Assembly: GCA_023428515.1 (NCBI GenBank)
Contig: JAEYXI010000625.1
Coordinates: forward strand, 1-7,046
Length of the DNA stretch: 7,046 nt
From: Pseudomonadota bacterium
GTDB lineage: Bacteria; Pseudomonadota; Alphaproteobacteria; Rhizobiales; Rhizobiaceae
Reading direction: 5' to 3'
A program made the translations under genes and the position numbers. A model generated the notes under the pieces. It saw only the letters and a list, made by a program, of their open reading frames with translations. It had not been told where the DNA came from and ran no database searches. Position 1 is the stretch's first letter, and each line of letters opens with the position of its first letter. Below are positions 1 to 6,573 of the stretch, piece after piece.

Positions 1-406
1 GTACCTGCGCCTGCTGGCGCTGCACGAAGCCGGCGACGTGCTGGAGAAAATGGACCGGGACTACCGTGTGCTGTTCTCCAGCTTCTCCGCCACGGTGATC
101 ACCGCTGCGGTTCTGTCCGGGCTGGCGATCTCGGTGCTGCCGGAATGCGCGCTGAGGCCCGGCATGCGCGTGCTTTCGGAATCCGACGGATTCGGCGTCC
201 TGCCCGACTGCAAGATCGGCATCATGCGCGGCCATTCGGTGAGGGCCGATATCGTCGAGGCGATCGCCAGGCATATCTCCGACAGCCTGGACAACATCTC
301 GGTGCCGATGGTGGAAGAGCCCGGCGGCTTCGAGTTCGCGGCGCTGACCTCCGCGGTGCGCGGGCGGAGGGCAAAGCCCGGCCAGATCGTCGTGCCGGGC
401 TGGTGA
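1..406 (+). CDS. LysR-type transcriptional regulator, C-terminal part (5' truncated)
   Basis: Reading frame open from base 2 to the TGA at 404-406, giving 134 visible residues; the N-terminal DNA-binding helix-turn-helix lies outside the window. The visible part matches the second half of a LysR substrate-binding domain. It has a stretch YRVLFSSFSATVITAAVLSG, then GLAISVLPECALRPGMRVL, which corresponds to the family pattern of a helix followed by G-[LI]-x-[VI]-x-[VI]-LP and a P-G-[LM]-[RV]-V-L turn, and then a strand with an LPDCKIGIMR segment like the usual LPxxxIxLxR. By family knowledge this domain binds a small effector and tunes DNA binding of the tetrameric regulator in the cytoplasm. 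The effector cannot be read from this part. The possible GTG start at 38 is internal to the domain and not the true start. The next gene on the same strand begins 62 bp downstream and has its own ribosome binding site. Confidence 0.85.
   Translation, partial: YLRLLALHEAGDVLEKMDRDYRVLFSSFSATVITAAVLSGLAISVLPECALRPGMRVLSESDGFGVLPDCKIGIMRGHSVRADIVEAIARHISDSLDNISVPMVEEPGGFEFAALTSAVRGRRAKPGQIVVPGW
375..401 (+). terminator. Hairpin at the end of the LysR gene, possible weak terminator
   Basis: AGCCCGGC at 375-382 and GCCGGGCT at 394-401 form a perfect 8-bp stem with an 11-nt loop, ending 3 bases before the stop codon. No T-run follows, and in GC-rich coding sequence such a stem can arise by chance, so the role as terminator is only possible. 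Confidence 0.25.
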
Positions 407-468
407 CGCGCAGCCGGTACCAACCATAGCGCCTTCGCAGAGTCTGTTCCCGTACTGGAGGAGATGCG

Positions 469-1095
469 ATGCGGGATTTCATCAAGACGACGATCATCGG
501 CGGCGTGCTGTTCTTGCTGCCGCTCGCAGTGATACTTTTCCTGCTTGGTCACGCCCTGACGATCGTAACCCCCGTTGCCCGGCCTATAGTGACGGCGTTC
601 GATTTCGAACGACTGGGCAGATATGCGGACATTGGAGCCGGTACTCTGCTCTCCATCTTGCTGCTTGTGCTGATTTCATTCGTCGCCGGCGTCCTGGCAC
701 GCACGGCGGTGGGAACGCGCGTATCGAGTTGGTTCGAGAACTCGCTGTCTCGCGGGTTGCCGCAATACCGGATGGTCAAATCAATGGCCGATGGTTTCGC
801 ACACATCGAAGGCTCAGACAGCATGAAGCCGTCGCTGGTCTTCATGGAGGACGGCTGGCAGATCGGCTATGCGATGGAGCCTGTCGGGGACGGATGGGTT
901 GCTGTCTTCCTGCCTGACGTGCCTACGCCCATGTCGGGAACATTGATCTACCTGCCGACCGAACGCGTGCGCCCGCTCGACATCACGATGGCCGAGATGG
1001 CGGCTCTGATAAAGCGGGTGGGGATTGGCTCCTGCGAGACGCTAAAAAGTGCGAACCTGAAACCACCCGCCGGATTGGCTGACGTCAGGAACTGA
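469..1095 (+). CDS. DUF502 family two-helix membrane protein
   Basis: A complete 208-residue protein. The ATG at 469 follows a strong ribosome binding site (GGAGGAG at 457-463, 5-nt spacer). Two hydrophobic segments lie at about residues 7-29 and 58-79, so it should sit in the inner membrane with a soluble C-terminal part. The features that mark DUF502 are a Gly- and Pro-rich first helix (IIGGVLFLLPLAVILFLL), the segment ENSLSRGLPQYRMVKSMADG at about 90-109 in the place of the family's conserved P-x-x-R-x-x-Y-x-x-x-K block, and VFLPDVPTPMSGTLIYLPTE at about 146-165 with the conserved P-x-x-x-SG turn, followed by a V-x-x-LD-x-[ST] motif. Its length is typical of the family. The molecular function of DUF502 is not established to my knowledge, and the neighbours do not suggest one. 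Third codon positions are somewhat less G/C-biased than in xseA. Confidence 0.85.
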   Translation: MRDFIKTTIIGGVLFLLPLAVILFLLGHALTIVTPVARPIVTAFDFERLGRYADIGAGTLLSILLLVLISFVAGVLARTAVGTRVSSWFENSLSRGLPQYRMVKSMADGFAHIEGSDSMKPSLVFMEDGWQIGYAMEPVGDGWVAVFLPDVPTPMSGTLIYLPTERVRPLDITMAEMAALIKRVGIGSCETLKSANLKPPAGLADVRN

Positions 1096-1163
1096 AGACG
1101 GGATGGGTGATGGGGGGTTGGGACGTTGGACCGAAATCAATTGTTAACCCTGTAAGGCGAGTC

Positions 1164-1193
1164 TCTCTCCAAAATCTGATCACCACGGAGAGA
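1164..1193 (+). promoter_or_regulatory. Possible hairpin covering the lipoprotein ribosome binding site
   Basis: TCTCTCC at 1164-1170 is the exact reverse complement of GGAGAGA at 1187-1193, which contains the Shine-Dalgarno sequence of the gene starting at 1198. The 7-bp stem has a 16-nt loop. In RNA it could mask the ribosome binding site, so translation might depend on opening the hairpin. This is read from complementarity only; stability was not computed. Confidence 0.3.
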
Positions 1194-1197
1194 CAAG

Positions 1198-1401
1198 ATG
1201 ACCCGCATCCTGGCCGTATCGCTCGTTTCCATGATGCTCGCCGGCTGCGGATCGTCGCAGGCGACACGCACCGCGAGCGGCGCCGCGATCGGCGCCGGCA
1301 CCGGCGCAGTCGCCGGAGCCGCAATCGCCGGATCTACTGGCGCGATCGTCGGCGGCCTGGGCGGCGCGGCGGTTGGCGCCGTCGTCGGCGCGAACAAGTA
1401 A
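1198..1401 (+). CDS. Small glycine-zipper lipoprotein
   Basis: A 67-residue protein starting at ATG 1198 after a GGAGAGA ribosome binding site. The N-terminus is a lipoprotein signal peptide: charged MTR, a short hydrophobic core, and a lipobox L14-A15-G16-C17, so Cys17 should be lipidated after signal peptidase II cleavage. The mature part is only about 51 residues and is almost wholly Gly/Ala/Ile/Val with repeated G-x-x-x-G spacings from residue 28 to 65, the pattern of a glycine-zipper double helix that packs in membranes (compare the SlyB/OmpA-like zipper families). The residue after the lipidated Cys is Gly, not the Asp linked with inner-membrane retention in enterobacteria, so an outer-membrane location is plausible but uncertain here. 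The gene appears monocistronic, and the convergent gene ends 19 bp away. The role is unknown; proteins of this type are often called envelope or entericidin-like lipoproteins without firm evidence. Confidence 0.8.
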   Translation: MTRILAVSLVSMMLAGCGSSQATRTASGAAIGAGTGAVAGAAIAGSTGAIVGGLGGAAVGAVVGANK

Positions 1402-1420
1402 CCGGACGGCGGCCCGACGA

Positions 1421-3619
1421 TCAGACGCCGGAGACCGAGCGCAGGGTTTCGCGCCGCTGCGCAGATCCGAGAGCCTGGATCTCTCGCGCATCGAGCGGTG
1501 GCGAGAGCAGAAAGCCCTGCAACTCGTCGCAGTTCATCTCCACCAGAAGGTCGCGCTGCTCCGGCGTCTCGACGCCCTCGGCGGTAACCTTGACGTTCAA
1601 TGCCGAGGCCAGCTCGATGATCGCCTTGACGATGGCCGAGCCCTCGCTGCTGCCCAGCATGCGCACGAAGGAACGGTCGATCTTCAGCTTGTCGATGATG
1701 TGGCGCTTCAAATAGTTGATCGAAGAGTAGCCGGTGCCGAAATCGTCCAGCACGATGCGGATGCCCGCGTCGCGCAGTTCCGACAGCACGGCCCTCGTCG
1801 TCTGGCTGTTCTCGAGCAACGCGCTTTCGACGATCTCGATCTGGATACGCGACGGCGACACGTCCGCCGCGCCGAGGACACCGAGCACATGGGCGGCGTA
1901 GCCGGCGTCGCGCAACTGGAGCGGCGAGACGTTGAAGGCGATCCACGGCAGGTCGACCGTCGCGGCGAAGCGGGCGGCCTCACCGAGCACCCAGTTGCCG
2001 AGCAGGCTGGTCATGCCGCGCTCCTCGGCGATCGACACAAAATGCGCGGGCGACAGGACGCCATGCACCGGATGGTCCCAGCGGATGAGCGCTTCGGCGC
2101 CGACGACGGTCTGGCCGTCCTGCGCATAGACCGGCTGGTATGAGAGACGGATGTCCTTGCCTGACGTCAGGGCCTGACGCAGGTCGCTCTCGATCATGCG
2201 CTTCTGCGCCAGCAGATCGTCCATGTCGCCGGCAAAGACCTGGTGACGGCCGCGGCCGTTCTTCTTGGCCTCGTAGAGGGCGATGTCGGCCTTGCGCAGC
2301 AGGTCGGCCGGGTCGGTGTCGGAACCGTGCGAGATGGCGACGCCGATCGAAGCACCGACGAAGACCTGGTTGCCCATCAGGTCGAAGGGTTTGCCGAGTT
2401 CGCCGAGCAGGCGCTCGCAGAGCTCCTCGGCGGTCCGGAGATTCTTGATGTCGAAGATAATGACGGCGAATTCGTCGCCGCCCAGCCGGGCGACGGTGTC
2501 GACCTGCCGCACCGAGCTTTCCAGGCGCGCGGCGGTCTGGCGAACCAGTTCGTCGCCGCTGGGATGGCCGAAGGTGTCGTTGACCGTCTTGAAGCGGTCG
2601 AGGTCGATATAAAGCAGGCCGATCTTGCGGTCGTCGCGCGCCACGGCGAGCAGCGCGCGCCGCAGCCGGTCCTCGAACAGCGCGCGGTTGGGCAGGCCGG
2701 TCAGCGTGTCGTGGAGCGCCAGATACTGCGCCTCGCTCTGGCTCTGCTGCAGCGCGTCGGTCGCGCGACGGAGCCGTTTCAGCAGGAACCAGAGCACACC
2801 GGCGGCGAGCAGGCCAAAGCCGATGAGCGCCGGGCTGGCCTGGCGGATCAGGGCAAGGCCGGGGCGGTCCGGGTTCCAGGCGATGTAACCGAGGATGACG
2901 CCGCCGGAACCCATCAGCGGGATGCTGGCGTCCGGCAATTTCGAAGTGAGTTGCGGCAGGAGGTGCATGCCCGCGAGCTGATACTGCCTGGCAATGCGGT
3001 CGATGACCTCGCCGTTCACGAGTTGGACGGAGACATGGACATATTCCGCGCCCGGTTCCTGGGTGACGCGATCGGAGTTGGGCACGATCGGCTGAGCCGA
3101 AAGAATGGCAGGTACGCCACCGAGGGCTACGAGGTCGCTGACCACCAATGGCGGCGGGTTTTCCACGCCGGCCGCTTCCTTCATCAGGGCGCGCAGCCTG
3201 GCCACGACAGGCTCCACTGCGGCGCGGTCGGCCTCATAAGCGGCTGGCTCGACTGTCTTGCCGTCCTGCATGGCATGGACGGGCCGGCCCAGGGGATCGA
3301 GCACGTAGACGCGGTCCTGGCCGTAGTAGGAATGCATCCACTCGCCGAGGTTTTCCGACATCCACGCCTGGTCGCCGTTCCTGGCGGCGGTGACTGAATC
3401 GTCCCAGACGGTGACGCTGGTCTGCTGGCGCACCAGTTCGGCGATCTCGTCGGCAATGCCGGTGGCGACGAAGTTCTTCTGCTTTTCCAGCGAATCCCGG
3501 TCGGTGCCCAACGTGGCGAAGAAGCCGAATCCGACCACCATCGCCAGCGAGAAAGCGGCGAGTGCGAGCACGATCAGCGTGACCTGTGAGGTCAACGGGT
3601 TGTACGGGGCCTTCGCCAT
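1421..3619 (-). CDS. Membrane CHASE4-GGDEF-EAL protein (cyclic di-GMP cyclase/phosphodiesterase)
   Basis: A complete 732-residue inner-membrane signalling protein. A first membrane helix at about 12-36 and a second at about 262-281 enclose a periplasmic domain of some 220 residues with the VWDDSV motif (71-76) typical of CHASE4 sensors. A short linker leads to the GGDEF domain (about 297-455) with LTGLPNR, the Mg-binding DxDxFKxxND (339-348), an intact GGDEF active site (380-384) and an RxxD inhibitory I-site (R371, D374) exactly five residues before it. The EAL domain (about 475-715) keeps E509-A510-L511, N563, the EIVES motif (595-599), D625-D626, K646, E681 and Q701, which correspond to the metal-binding and catalytic residues of active phosphodiesterases. 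Both activities are therefore possible; which one dominates, and what CHASE4 senses, cannot be read. Start: ATG 3619 is preceded by AGGA with a very short spacer. A CtrA-like site lies about 45 bp upstream. Confidence 0.93.
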   Translation of the reverse strand: MAKAPYNPLTSQVTLIVLALAAFSLAMVVGFGFFATLGTDRDSLEKQKNFVATGIADEIAELVRQQTSVTVWDDSVTAARNGDQAWMSENLGEWMHSYYGQDRVYVLDPLGRPVHAMQDGKTVEPAAYEADRAAVEPVVARLRALMKEAAGVENPPPLVVSDLVALGGVPAILSAQPIVPNSDRVTQEPGAEYVHVSVQLVNGEVIDRIARQYQLAGMHLLPQLTSKLPDASIPLMGSGGVILGYIAWNPDRPGLALIRQASPALIGFGLLAAGVLWFLLKRLRRATDALQQSQSEAQYLALHDTLTGLPNRALFEDRLRRALLAVARDDRKIGLLYIDLDRFKTVNDTFGHPSGDELVRQTAARLESSVRQVDTVARLGGDEFAVIIFDIKNLRTAEELCERLLGELGKPFDLMGNQVFVGASIGVAISHGSDTDPADLLRKADIALYEAKKNGRGRHQVFAGDMDDLLAQKRMIESDLRQALTSGKDIRLSYQPVYAQDGQTVVGAEALIRWDHPVHGVLSPAHFVSIAEERGMTSLLGNWVLGEAARFAATVDLPWIAFNVSPLQLRDAGYAAHVLGVLGAADVSPSRIQIEIVESALLENSQTTRAVLSELRDAGIRIVLDDFGTGYSSINYLKRHIIDKLKIDRSFVRMLGSSEGSAIVKAIIELASALNVKVTAEGVETPEQRDLLVEMNCDELQGFLLSPPLDAREIQALGSAQRRETLRSVSGV

Positions 3620-3661
3620 TTCCTAGCCCGGTTCGAGCGACGGACTTTAGGCACAGCCGCC

Positions 3662-3676
3662 TTAACAGGCAGTTAG
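3662..3676 (-). promoter_or_regulatory. CtrA-like binding site upstream of the GGDEF-EAL gene
   Basis: On + the sequence reads TTAA-N7-TTAG (3662-3665, 3673-3676); on the gene's strand it is CTAA-N7-TTAA. This differs by one base from the alphaproteobacterial CtrA consensus TTAA-N7-TTAA. It lies about 43-57 bp upstream of the start codon at 3619, within reach of a promoter. CtrA controls motility and c-di-GMP genes in several alphaproteobacteria, which fits the target, but one mismatch in eight defined bases makes this a suggestion only. Confidence 0.3.
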
Positions 3677-3708
3677 GGGCGAAGATTGCCTGGCAAAGCA
3701 AGCGCGTT

Positions 3709-3942
3709 TTACCGCGCGCTGCTCAATATCTTGCCATCGGCCGGCGGATGCTTCGATCCGCGGTCGGCAACAGGCGTTGTCCCTACGACGTCCAGGGACA
3801 GGCCATCGAATATCCTGAACATCCTGGCCACCACGACATCGCCGACGAGCGACCAGCGGTCGCCAGGTCGGGCCTGATACATGACCCGGCCGTCGATCAA
3901 CCGGTAAACCCGGAAATCGCTCCATGCCCATTCGCCCGTCAC
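3709..3942 (-). CDS. Small protein of unknown function (77 residues)
   Basis: Open frame from GTG 3942 to TAA 3709-3711. I do not recognise the family. The case for a real gene is codon usage: 59 of 77 codons (77%) end in G or C, as in the neighbouring genes, and the translation is well mixed (WSDFRVYRLIDGRVMYQA, then a hydrophobic VGDVVVARMFRIF stretch) rather than the Arg/Ala/Pro-rich product of shadow frames here. No signal peptide or clear membrane helix is visible. No other upstream start exists before the in-frame TGA (3970-3972) apart from a rare ATT. No good Shine-Dalgarno precedes the GTG; a promoter-like -10 at 3953-3958 would place transcription start only a few bases before it, so the mRNA may be nearly leaderless. 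It ends 89 bp before the GGDEF-EAL gene on the same strand and could be cotranscribed with it. It may also be a remnant of a longer gene. Confidence 0.5.
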   Translation of the reverse strand: MTGEWAWSDFRVYRLIDGRVMYQARPGDRWSLVGDVVVARMFRIFDGLSLDVVGTTPVADRGSKHPPADGKILSSAR

Positions 3943-3952
3943 CCAACCACTA

Positions 3953-3980
3953 CTTATAGGTGAAATTTTTCACACAACAA
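3953..3980 (-). promoter_or_regulatory. Putative sigma-70 type promoter for the 77-residue gene
   Basis: On - the -35 element TTGTTG (3975-3980) and -10 element TATAAG (3953-3958, five of six consensus bases) are 16 bases apart. Expected transcription start is near 3946, just before the GTG at 3942. The near-palindrome 3960-3973 fills the spacer. The -35 element is weak (three of six). Confidence 0.4.
3960..3973. promoter_or_regulatory. 14-bp near-palindrome, possible operator in a divergent promoter region
   Basis: GTGAAATTTTTCAC is a perfect inverted repeat of GTGAAA/TTTCAC around a central TT. It lies in the 129-bp divergent intergenic region, inside the spacer of the leftward promoter and overlapping the -35 element (TTCACA, 3969-3974) of the rightward one. 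A dimeric regulator bound here could control both directions. The protein that would bind is not identifiable. Confidence 0.4.
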
Positions 3981-3998
3981 TCTTTGCGTGCATATATC
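3969..3998 (+). promoter_or_regulatory. Putative promoter for xseA
   Basis: TTCACA at 3969-3974 matches the -35 consensus at five of six bases; TATATC at 3993-3998 (four of six) follows after 18 bases. The expected start near 4005 would leave a 5' leader of about 67 nt before the ATG at 4072. The leader carries a strong but oddly placed AGGAGGG at 4030-4036. Confidence 0.35.
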
Positions 3999-4071
3999 TT
4001 GCCGACAAACCTGGATGGAGAGACAGACCAGGAGGGTTGACCCGCAGCGCCTGCCGCCGCACCAATCTGAC

Positions 4072-5664
4072 ATGAGCGACCAATTTTTCGAATCGCCGGC
4101 AAGTGACAGCCGGGCACGCGACAGCAGGAGCAACGCCGCCGAATATACGGTGAGCGAAATCTCGAACGCGCTGAAGCGTACCGTGGAGGATACGTTCGGC
4201 CATGTGCGGGTACGCGGCGAAATCTCCGGCTATCGCGGGCCGCATTCCTCGGGGCACGCTTATTTCAGCCTGAAGGACGACAAGGCGAAGATCGACGCGG
4301 TGGTGTGGCGCACCACCATGCAGCGGCTGAAATTCCGTCCCGAGGAGGGGATGGAGGTGATCGCCACCGGCAAGCTCACCACCTATCCCGGCAAGTCGAG
4401 CTACCAGATCGACATCGACAATCTGGAGCCGGCGGGCGCCGGCGCGCTGATGGCGCTGCTCGAAGAGCGCAAGAAGCGGCTGGCGGCGGAGGGCCTGTTC
4501 GACAAGGAGCGCAAGCGCCCCCTGCCCTATATGCCCAGGGTGATCGGCGTGGTGACCTCGCCGACCGGCGCCGTCATCCGCGACATCATCCACCGCATCA
4601 AGGATCGCTTCCCGCTGCATGTGATCGTCTGGCCGGTGCGGGTGCAGGGCGAGACGTCGGGGCCTGAGGTGGCGGCGGCCGTTTCCGGCTTCAACATGCT
4701 GCCCGAGGGTGGGCCGGTGCCGCGGCCCGACCTGATCATCGTGGCGCGCGGCGGAGGCAGCCTGGAGGATCTCTGGGGCTTTAACGACGAGGCGCTGGCG
4801 AGGACCGTGGCCGCGTCCGGCATTCCCGTCGTCTCGGCTGTGGGACACGAGACCGACTGGACGCTGATCGACTATGCGGCGGATGTGCGCGCGCCGACGC
4901 CGACCGGCGCCGCGGAGTTCGCAGTGCCGGTGAAGGCAGAGCTCGAAGCGACGCTCGCCAATCTGTCGGCGCGGTTGAAAGCCTGCACGTCCAGGAATTT
5001 CGAGCGCAAGCGCACGGCGCTGAGGGCAGCCGCGCGCGCCCTGCCCTCGCCCGACCAGCTTCTGGCGCTGCCGAGGCGCCGCTTCGACGAGGCGACGAGC
5101 CGGCTCGGCCGCGCACTCGAGGTCTCGACCGAGCGCAAGCGCGCGCGGCTCAGCGCGGCACGTCTGACGCCCACCATGCTATCCCGGCGGATCGCCGAGG
5201 CCAGGCGGAGCGCGGGGCGTGATCTGCAGCGCGCGCAGGCTGCGTTCTCAGCCATCGTGCGCGAGCGGCGCGGCAAGTTCGACAGAGCAAAGACAAGGCT
5301 CTCCGTCGAGCCGATGGCGCGGCGCCAAGGGCTGGTGCGCGAGCGGCTGAGGGATTTCGAGCGCCGCGGCGACCAGGCCGTGTCGCTGCTGCTCGAACGC
5401 AGCCGGACACGGCTCGACCATGCGGACCGGCTGCTCGCCACGCTGAAGCTTTCCGACCAGGCGATCCTCGAGCGCGGCTATGCGCTGGTGATCGGACCGG
5501 ACGGCGAGTTGGTGAAGCGCGCGGCGGAAGTGTCGCTCGGCGCGGAGCTGACGCTGAAATTCGCCGACGGCACGGCCAAGGCGACCGGCGGGGGGTTGCG
5601 GTTGCGATCGACGCGGGCGCCGGCCAAGCCGAAGGACCCAGGCAGCCAGGGGTCGTTGTTTTAG
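4072..5664 (+). CDS. xseA: Exodeoxyribonuclease VII large subunit
   Basis: A 530-residue protein, the catalytic subunit of exonuclease VII, which with XseB degrades single-stranded DNA from both ends to oligonucleotides in the cytoplasm and acts in mismatch repair and damage tolerance. Residues about 24-118 form the N-terminal OB-fold ([38 protein letters not shown]). The nuclease domain holds [14 protein letters not shown] (159-172), [17 protein letters not shown] (224-240) and [20 protein letters not shown] (255-274). D171, R226, H259 and D262 align with the residues reported essential in the E. coli enzyme. A long Arg-rich coiled-coil region (about 285-480) and the conserved [14 protein letters not shown] end follow. 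It is longer than E. coli XseA (456), as is usual in rhizobia. The ATG at 4072 is chosen because MSD matches rhizobial homologues as I remember them, although it lacks a Shine-Dalgarno; an in-frame ATG at 4015 would add 19 residues. xseB is not in the window. Confidence 0.95.
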   Translation: MSDQFFESPASDSRARDSRSNAAEYTVSEISNALKRTVEDTFGHVRVRGEISGYRGPHSSGHAYFSLKDDKAKIDAVVWRTTMQRLKFRPEEGMEVIATGKLTTYPGKSSYQIDIDNLEPAGAGALMALLEERKKRLAAEGLFDKERKRPLPYMPRVIGVVTSPTGAVIRDIIHRIKDRFPLHVIVWPVRVQGETSGPEVAAAVSGFNMLPEGGPVPRPDLIIVARGGGSLEDLWGFNDEALARTVAASGIPVVSAVGHETDWTLIDYAADVRAPTPTGAAEFAVPVKAELEATLANLSARLKACTSRNFERKRTALRAAARALPSPDQLLALPRRRFDEATSRLGRALEVSTERKRARLSAARLTPTMLSRRIAEARRSAGRDLQRAQAAFSAIVRERRGKFDRAKTRLSVEPMARRQGLVRERLRDFERRGDQAVSLLLERSRTRLDHADRLLATLKLSDQAILERGYALVIGPDGELVKRAAEVSLGAELTLKFADGTAKATGGGLRLRSTRAPAKPKDPGSQGSLF

Positions 5665-5676
5665 GATTTCACGTTA

Positions 5677-5716
5677 GAAGCCACGGGCCAGTTGAAAATC
5701 CTTTCCCGTGTGCTTC
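5677..5716. terminator. Hairpin downstream of xseA, possible bidirectional terminator
   Basis: GAAGCCACGGG (5677-5687) pairs with CCCGTGTGCTTC (5705-5716) over 11 bp with one bulged T (5711), around a 17-nt loop. It begins 12 bases after the xseA stop and ends 10 bases before the stop of the convergent gene, the expected place for a shared terminator. Neither side is followed by a good T-run, so factor-independent termination would be weak. Confidence 0.4.
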
Positions 5717-5726
5717 GTTGCTCTCT

Positions 5727-6533
5727 CTAATTCCCACCGCCAAATGTTATTAACCCCGAAACCGTCGCTCCTTGTGCAGCAAGAGAAATCGCACCATACG
5801 CTTTTAAGAAGAATTCTCCTGTTTCAACAACTTCTTTTACCAATCCTGTTTTTTGGTAGAAAGAGCGAATGAATGAACCTACTTTCTTAAGTACCGCCTC
5901 TGCGTCAGGGGCGCTACTATCATTTGGGATTCCGTATTGAAGTGCTAAGTATGCTCCAATCACTTCCCGGATTGACTCAACCGTATATCCCCATCCTAGC
6001 CAACCAACGCGTTCCAATCGAAATTTAACTGTACGCAAGCCGTCAATTATTGCTTGACGAATGAAATCATGCTCAGCCATCTGGAATTCGACAAGCCATT
6101 CCTCAAGTTCGGTGATCAGGCCAACGAGTTCGGTGATTTCCTCGTTGCTTAATTTTGGATAAGAAATAACCCGCCTCACTTGCGGCGAAATCATTTTGAT
6201 CGCCTGAACATTTTCGCGACTTAACTTATTCTTTCCATTGGAATCCCAAGGGTTAGCCAGCGCGTCTCTGCTGAATGCACGACCGATATCCTTCAAGTGT
6301 TTTTTTGCGTCCTTCCTAATGTCATCATCTACATCCAAATCATTAAGTATTTTTTCAAGAAAAGTGCAGCGCTCAACGATACAAAATACTATCTGGTAGA
6401 ATTCGGTAGACCAGGCTTGGACAGTGAATGCCGCAGCTAAGTGATCATCCCCACGAATGCTCCCATTCTTGGCGTTCGCCAGCTTTTCACATACGTTAGC
6501 AATTTCACGCGCAGGATCAGTAACTGCAGCCAT
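5727..6533 (-). CDS. Unrecognised 268-residue protein, probably horizontally acquired
   Basis: I do not recognise this family. From ATG 6533 it encodes 268 residues; a TTG at 6539 would add two. GGAG lies directly against the ATG and GGGG about 9 bases upstream, so the ribosome binding site is not decisive. The protein appears almost all helical and rich in charged residues: an N-terminal half with EFYQIVFCIVERCTFLEKIL (44-63) and an acidic DLDVDDDIRKD (65-75), a middle part with TELVGLITELEEWLVEFQMA (134-153), then FRLERVGWLGWGYTVESIRE (171-190) with clustered Trp/Gly, and a C-terminal stretch of small and hydrophobic residues (about 243-264) ending TFGGGN. No signal peptide, nuclease, kinase, nucleotide-binding or DNA-binding motif is evident. 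Only 16 of the first 38 codons end in G/C, unlike its neighbours. It is transcribed toward xseA and away from the peptidase gene. A defence or other accessory role is conceivable from context only. Confidence 0.85.
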   Translation of the reverse strand: MAAVTDPAREIANVCEKLANAKNGSIRGDDHLAAAFTVQAWSTEFYQIVFCIVERCTFLEKILNDLDVDDDIRKDAKKHLKDIGRAFSRDALANPWDSNGKNKLSRENVQAIKMISPQVRRVISYPKLSNEEITELVGLITELEEWLVEFQMAEHDFIRQAIIDGLRTVKFRLERVGWLGWGYTVESIREVIGAYLALQYGIPNDSSAPDAEAVLKKVGSFIRSFYQKTGLVKEVVETGEFFLKAYGAISLAAQGATVSGLITFGGGN

Positions 6534-6544
6534 CTCCAAGCACC

Positions 6545-6573
6545 CCGACTCGTCAAATAAGACTATCTATAAT
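6545..6573 (+). promoter_or_regulatory. Putative sigma-70 type promoter for the peptidase gene
   Basis: TATAAT at 6568-6573 is a perfect -10 consensus, with CCGACT at 6545-6550 (GAC core, three of six) 17 bases upstream. The expected start near 6580 leaves a leader of about 37 nt before the ATG at 6617. The element lies in the AT-rich segment, so the gene may be read from a promoter brought in with it. AT-rich DNA also yields chance TATAAT matches. Confidence 0.4.

Noticed and set aside
1376..1391. Perfect GCGCCG-tcgt-CGGCGC hairpin near the end of the lipoprotein gene as terminator
   Set aside because: It lies inside the repetitive Gly/Ala codons, which generate such stems, and has no T-run after it.
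1137..1946. Open - strand frame across the lipoprotein and the end of the EAL gene
   Set aside because: Arg/Ala/Pro-rich translation typical of a shadow frame, overlapping two better-supported genes.
2243..3397. Long + strand open frame of 384 codons antisense to the GGDEF-EAL gene
   Set aside because: It is the mirror of a strongly supported gene in GC-rich DNA; its translation matches no family and has no ribosome binding site of note.
3686..3696. TTGCC-T-GGCAA inverted repeat as a regulator binding site
   Set aside because: Only 5-bp arms and no clear promoter elements around it; too short to support.
3586..3963. + strand open frame of 125 codons across the region upstream of the GGDEF-EAL gene
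   Set aside because: It overlaps the start of the GGDEF-EAL gene and the better-supported - strand small gene, and its composition resembles a shadow frame.
3970..4848. Long - strand open frame of 292 codons antisense to xseA
   Set aside because: His/Arg/Ala-rich shadow product lying opposite conserved XseA catalytic motifs.
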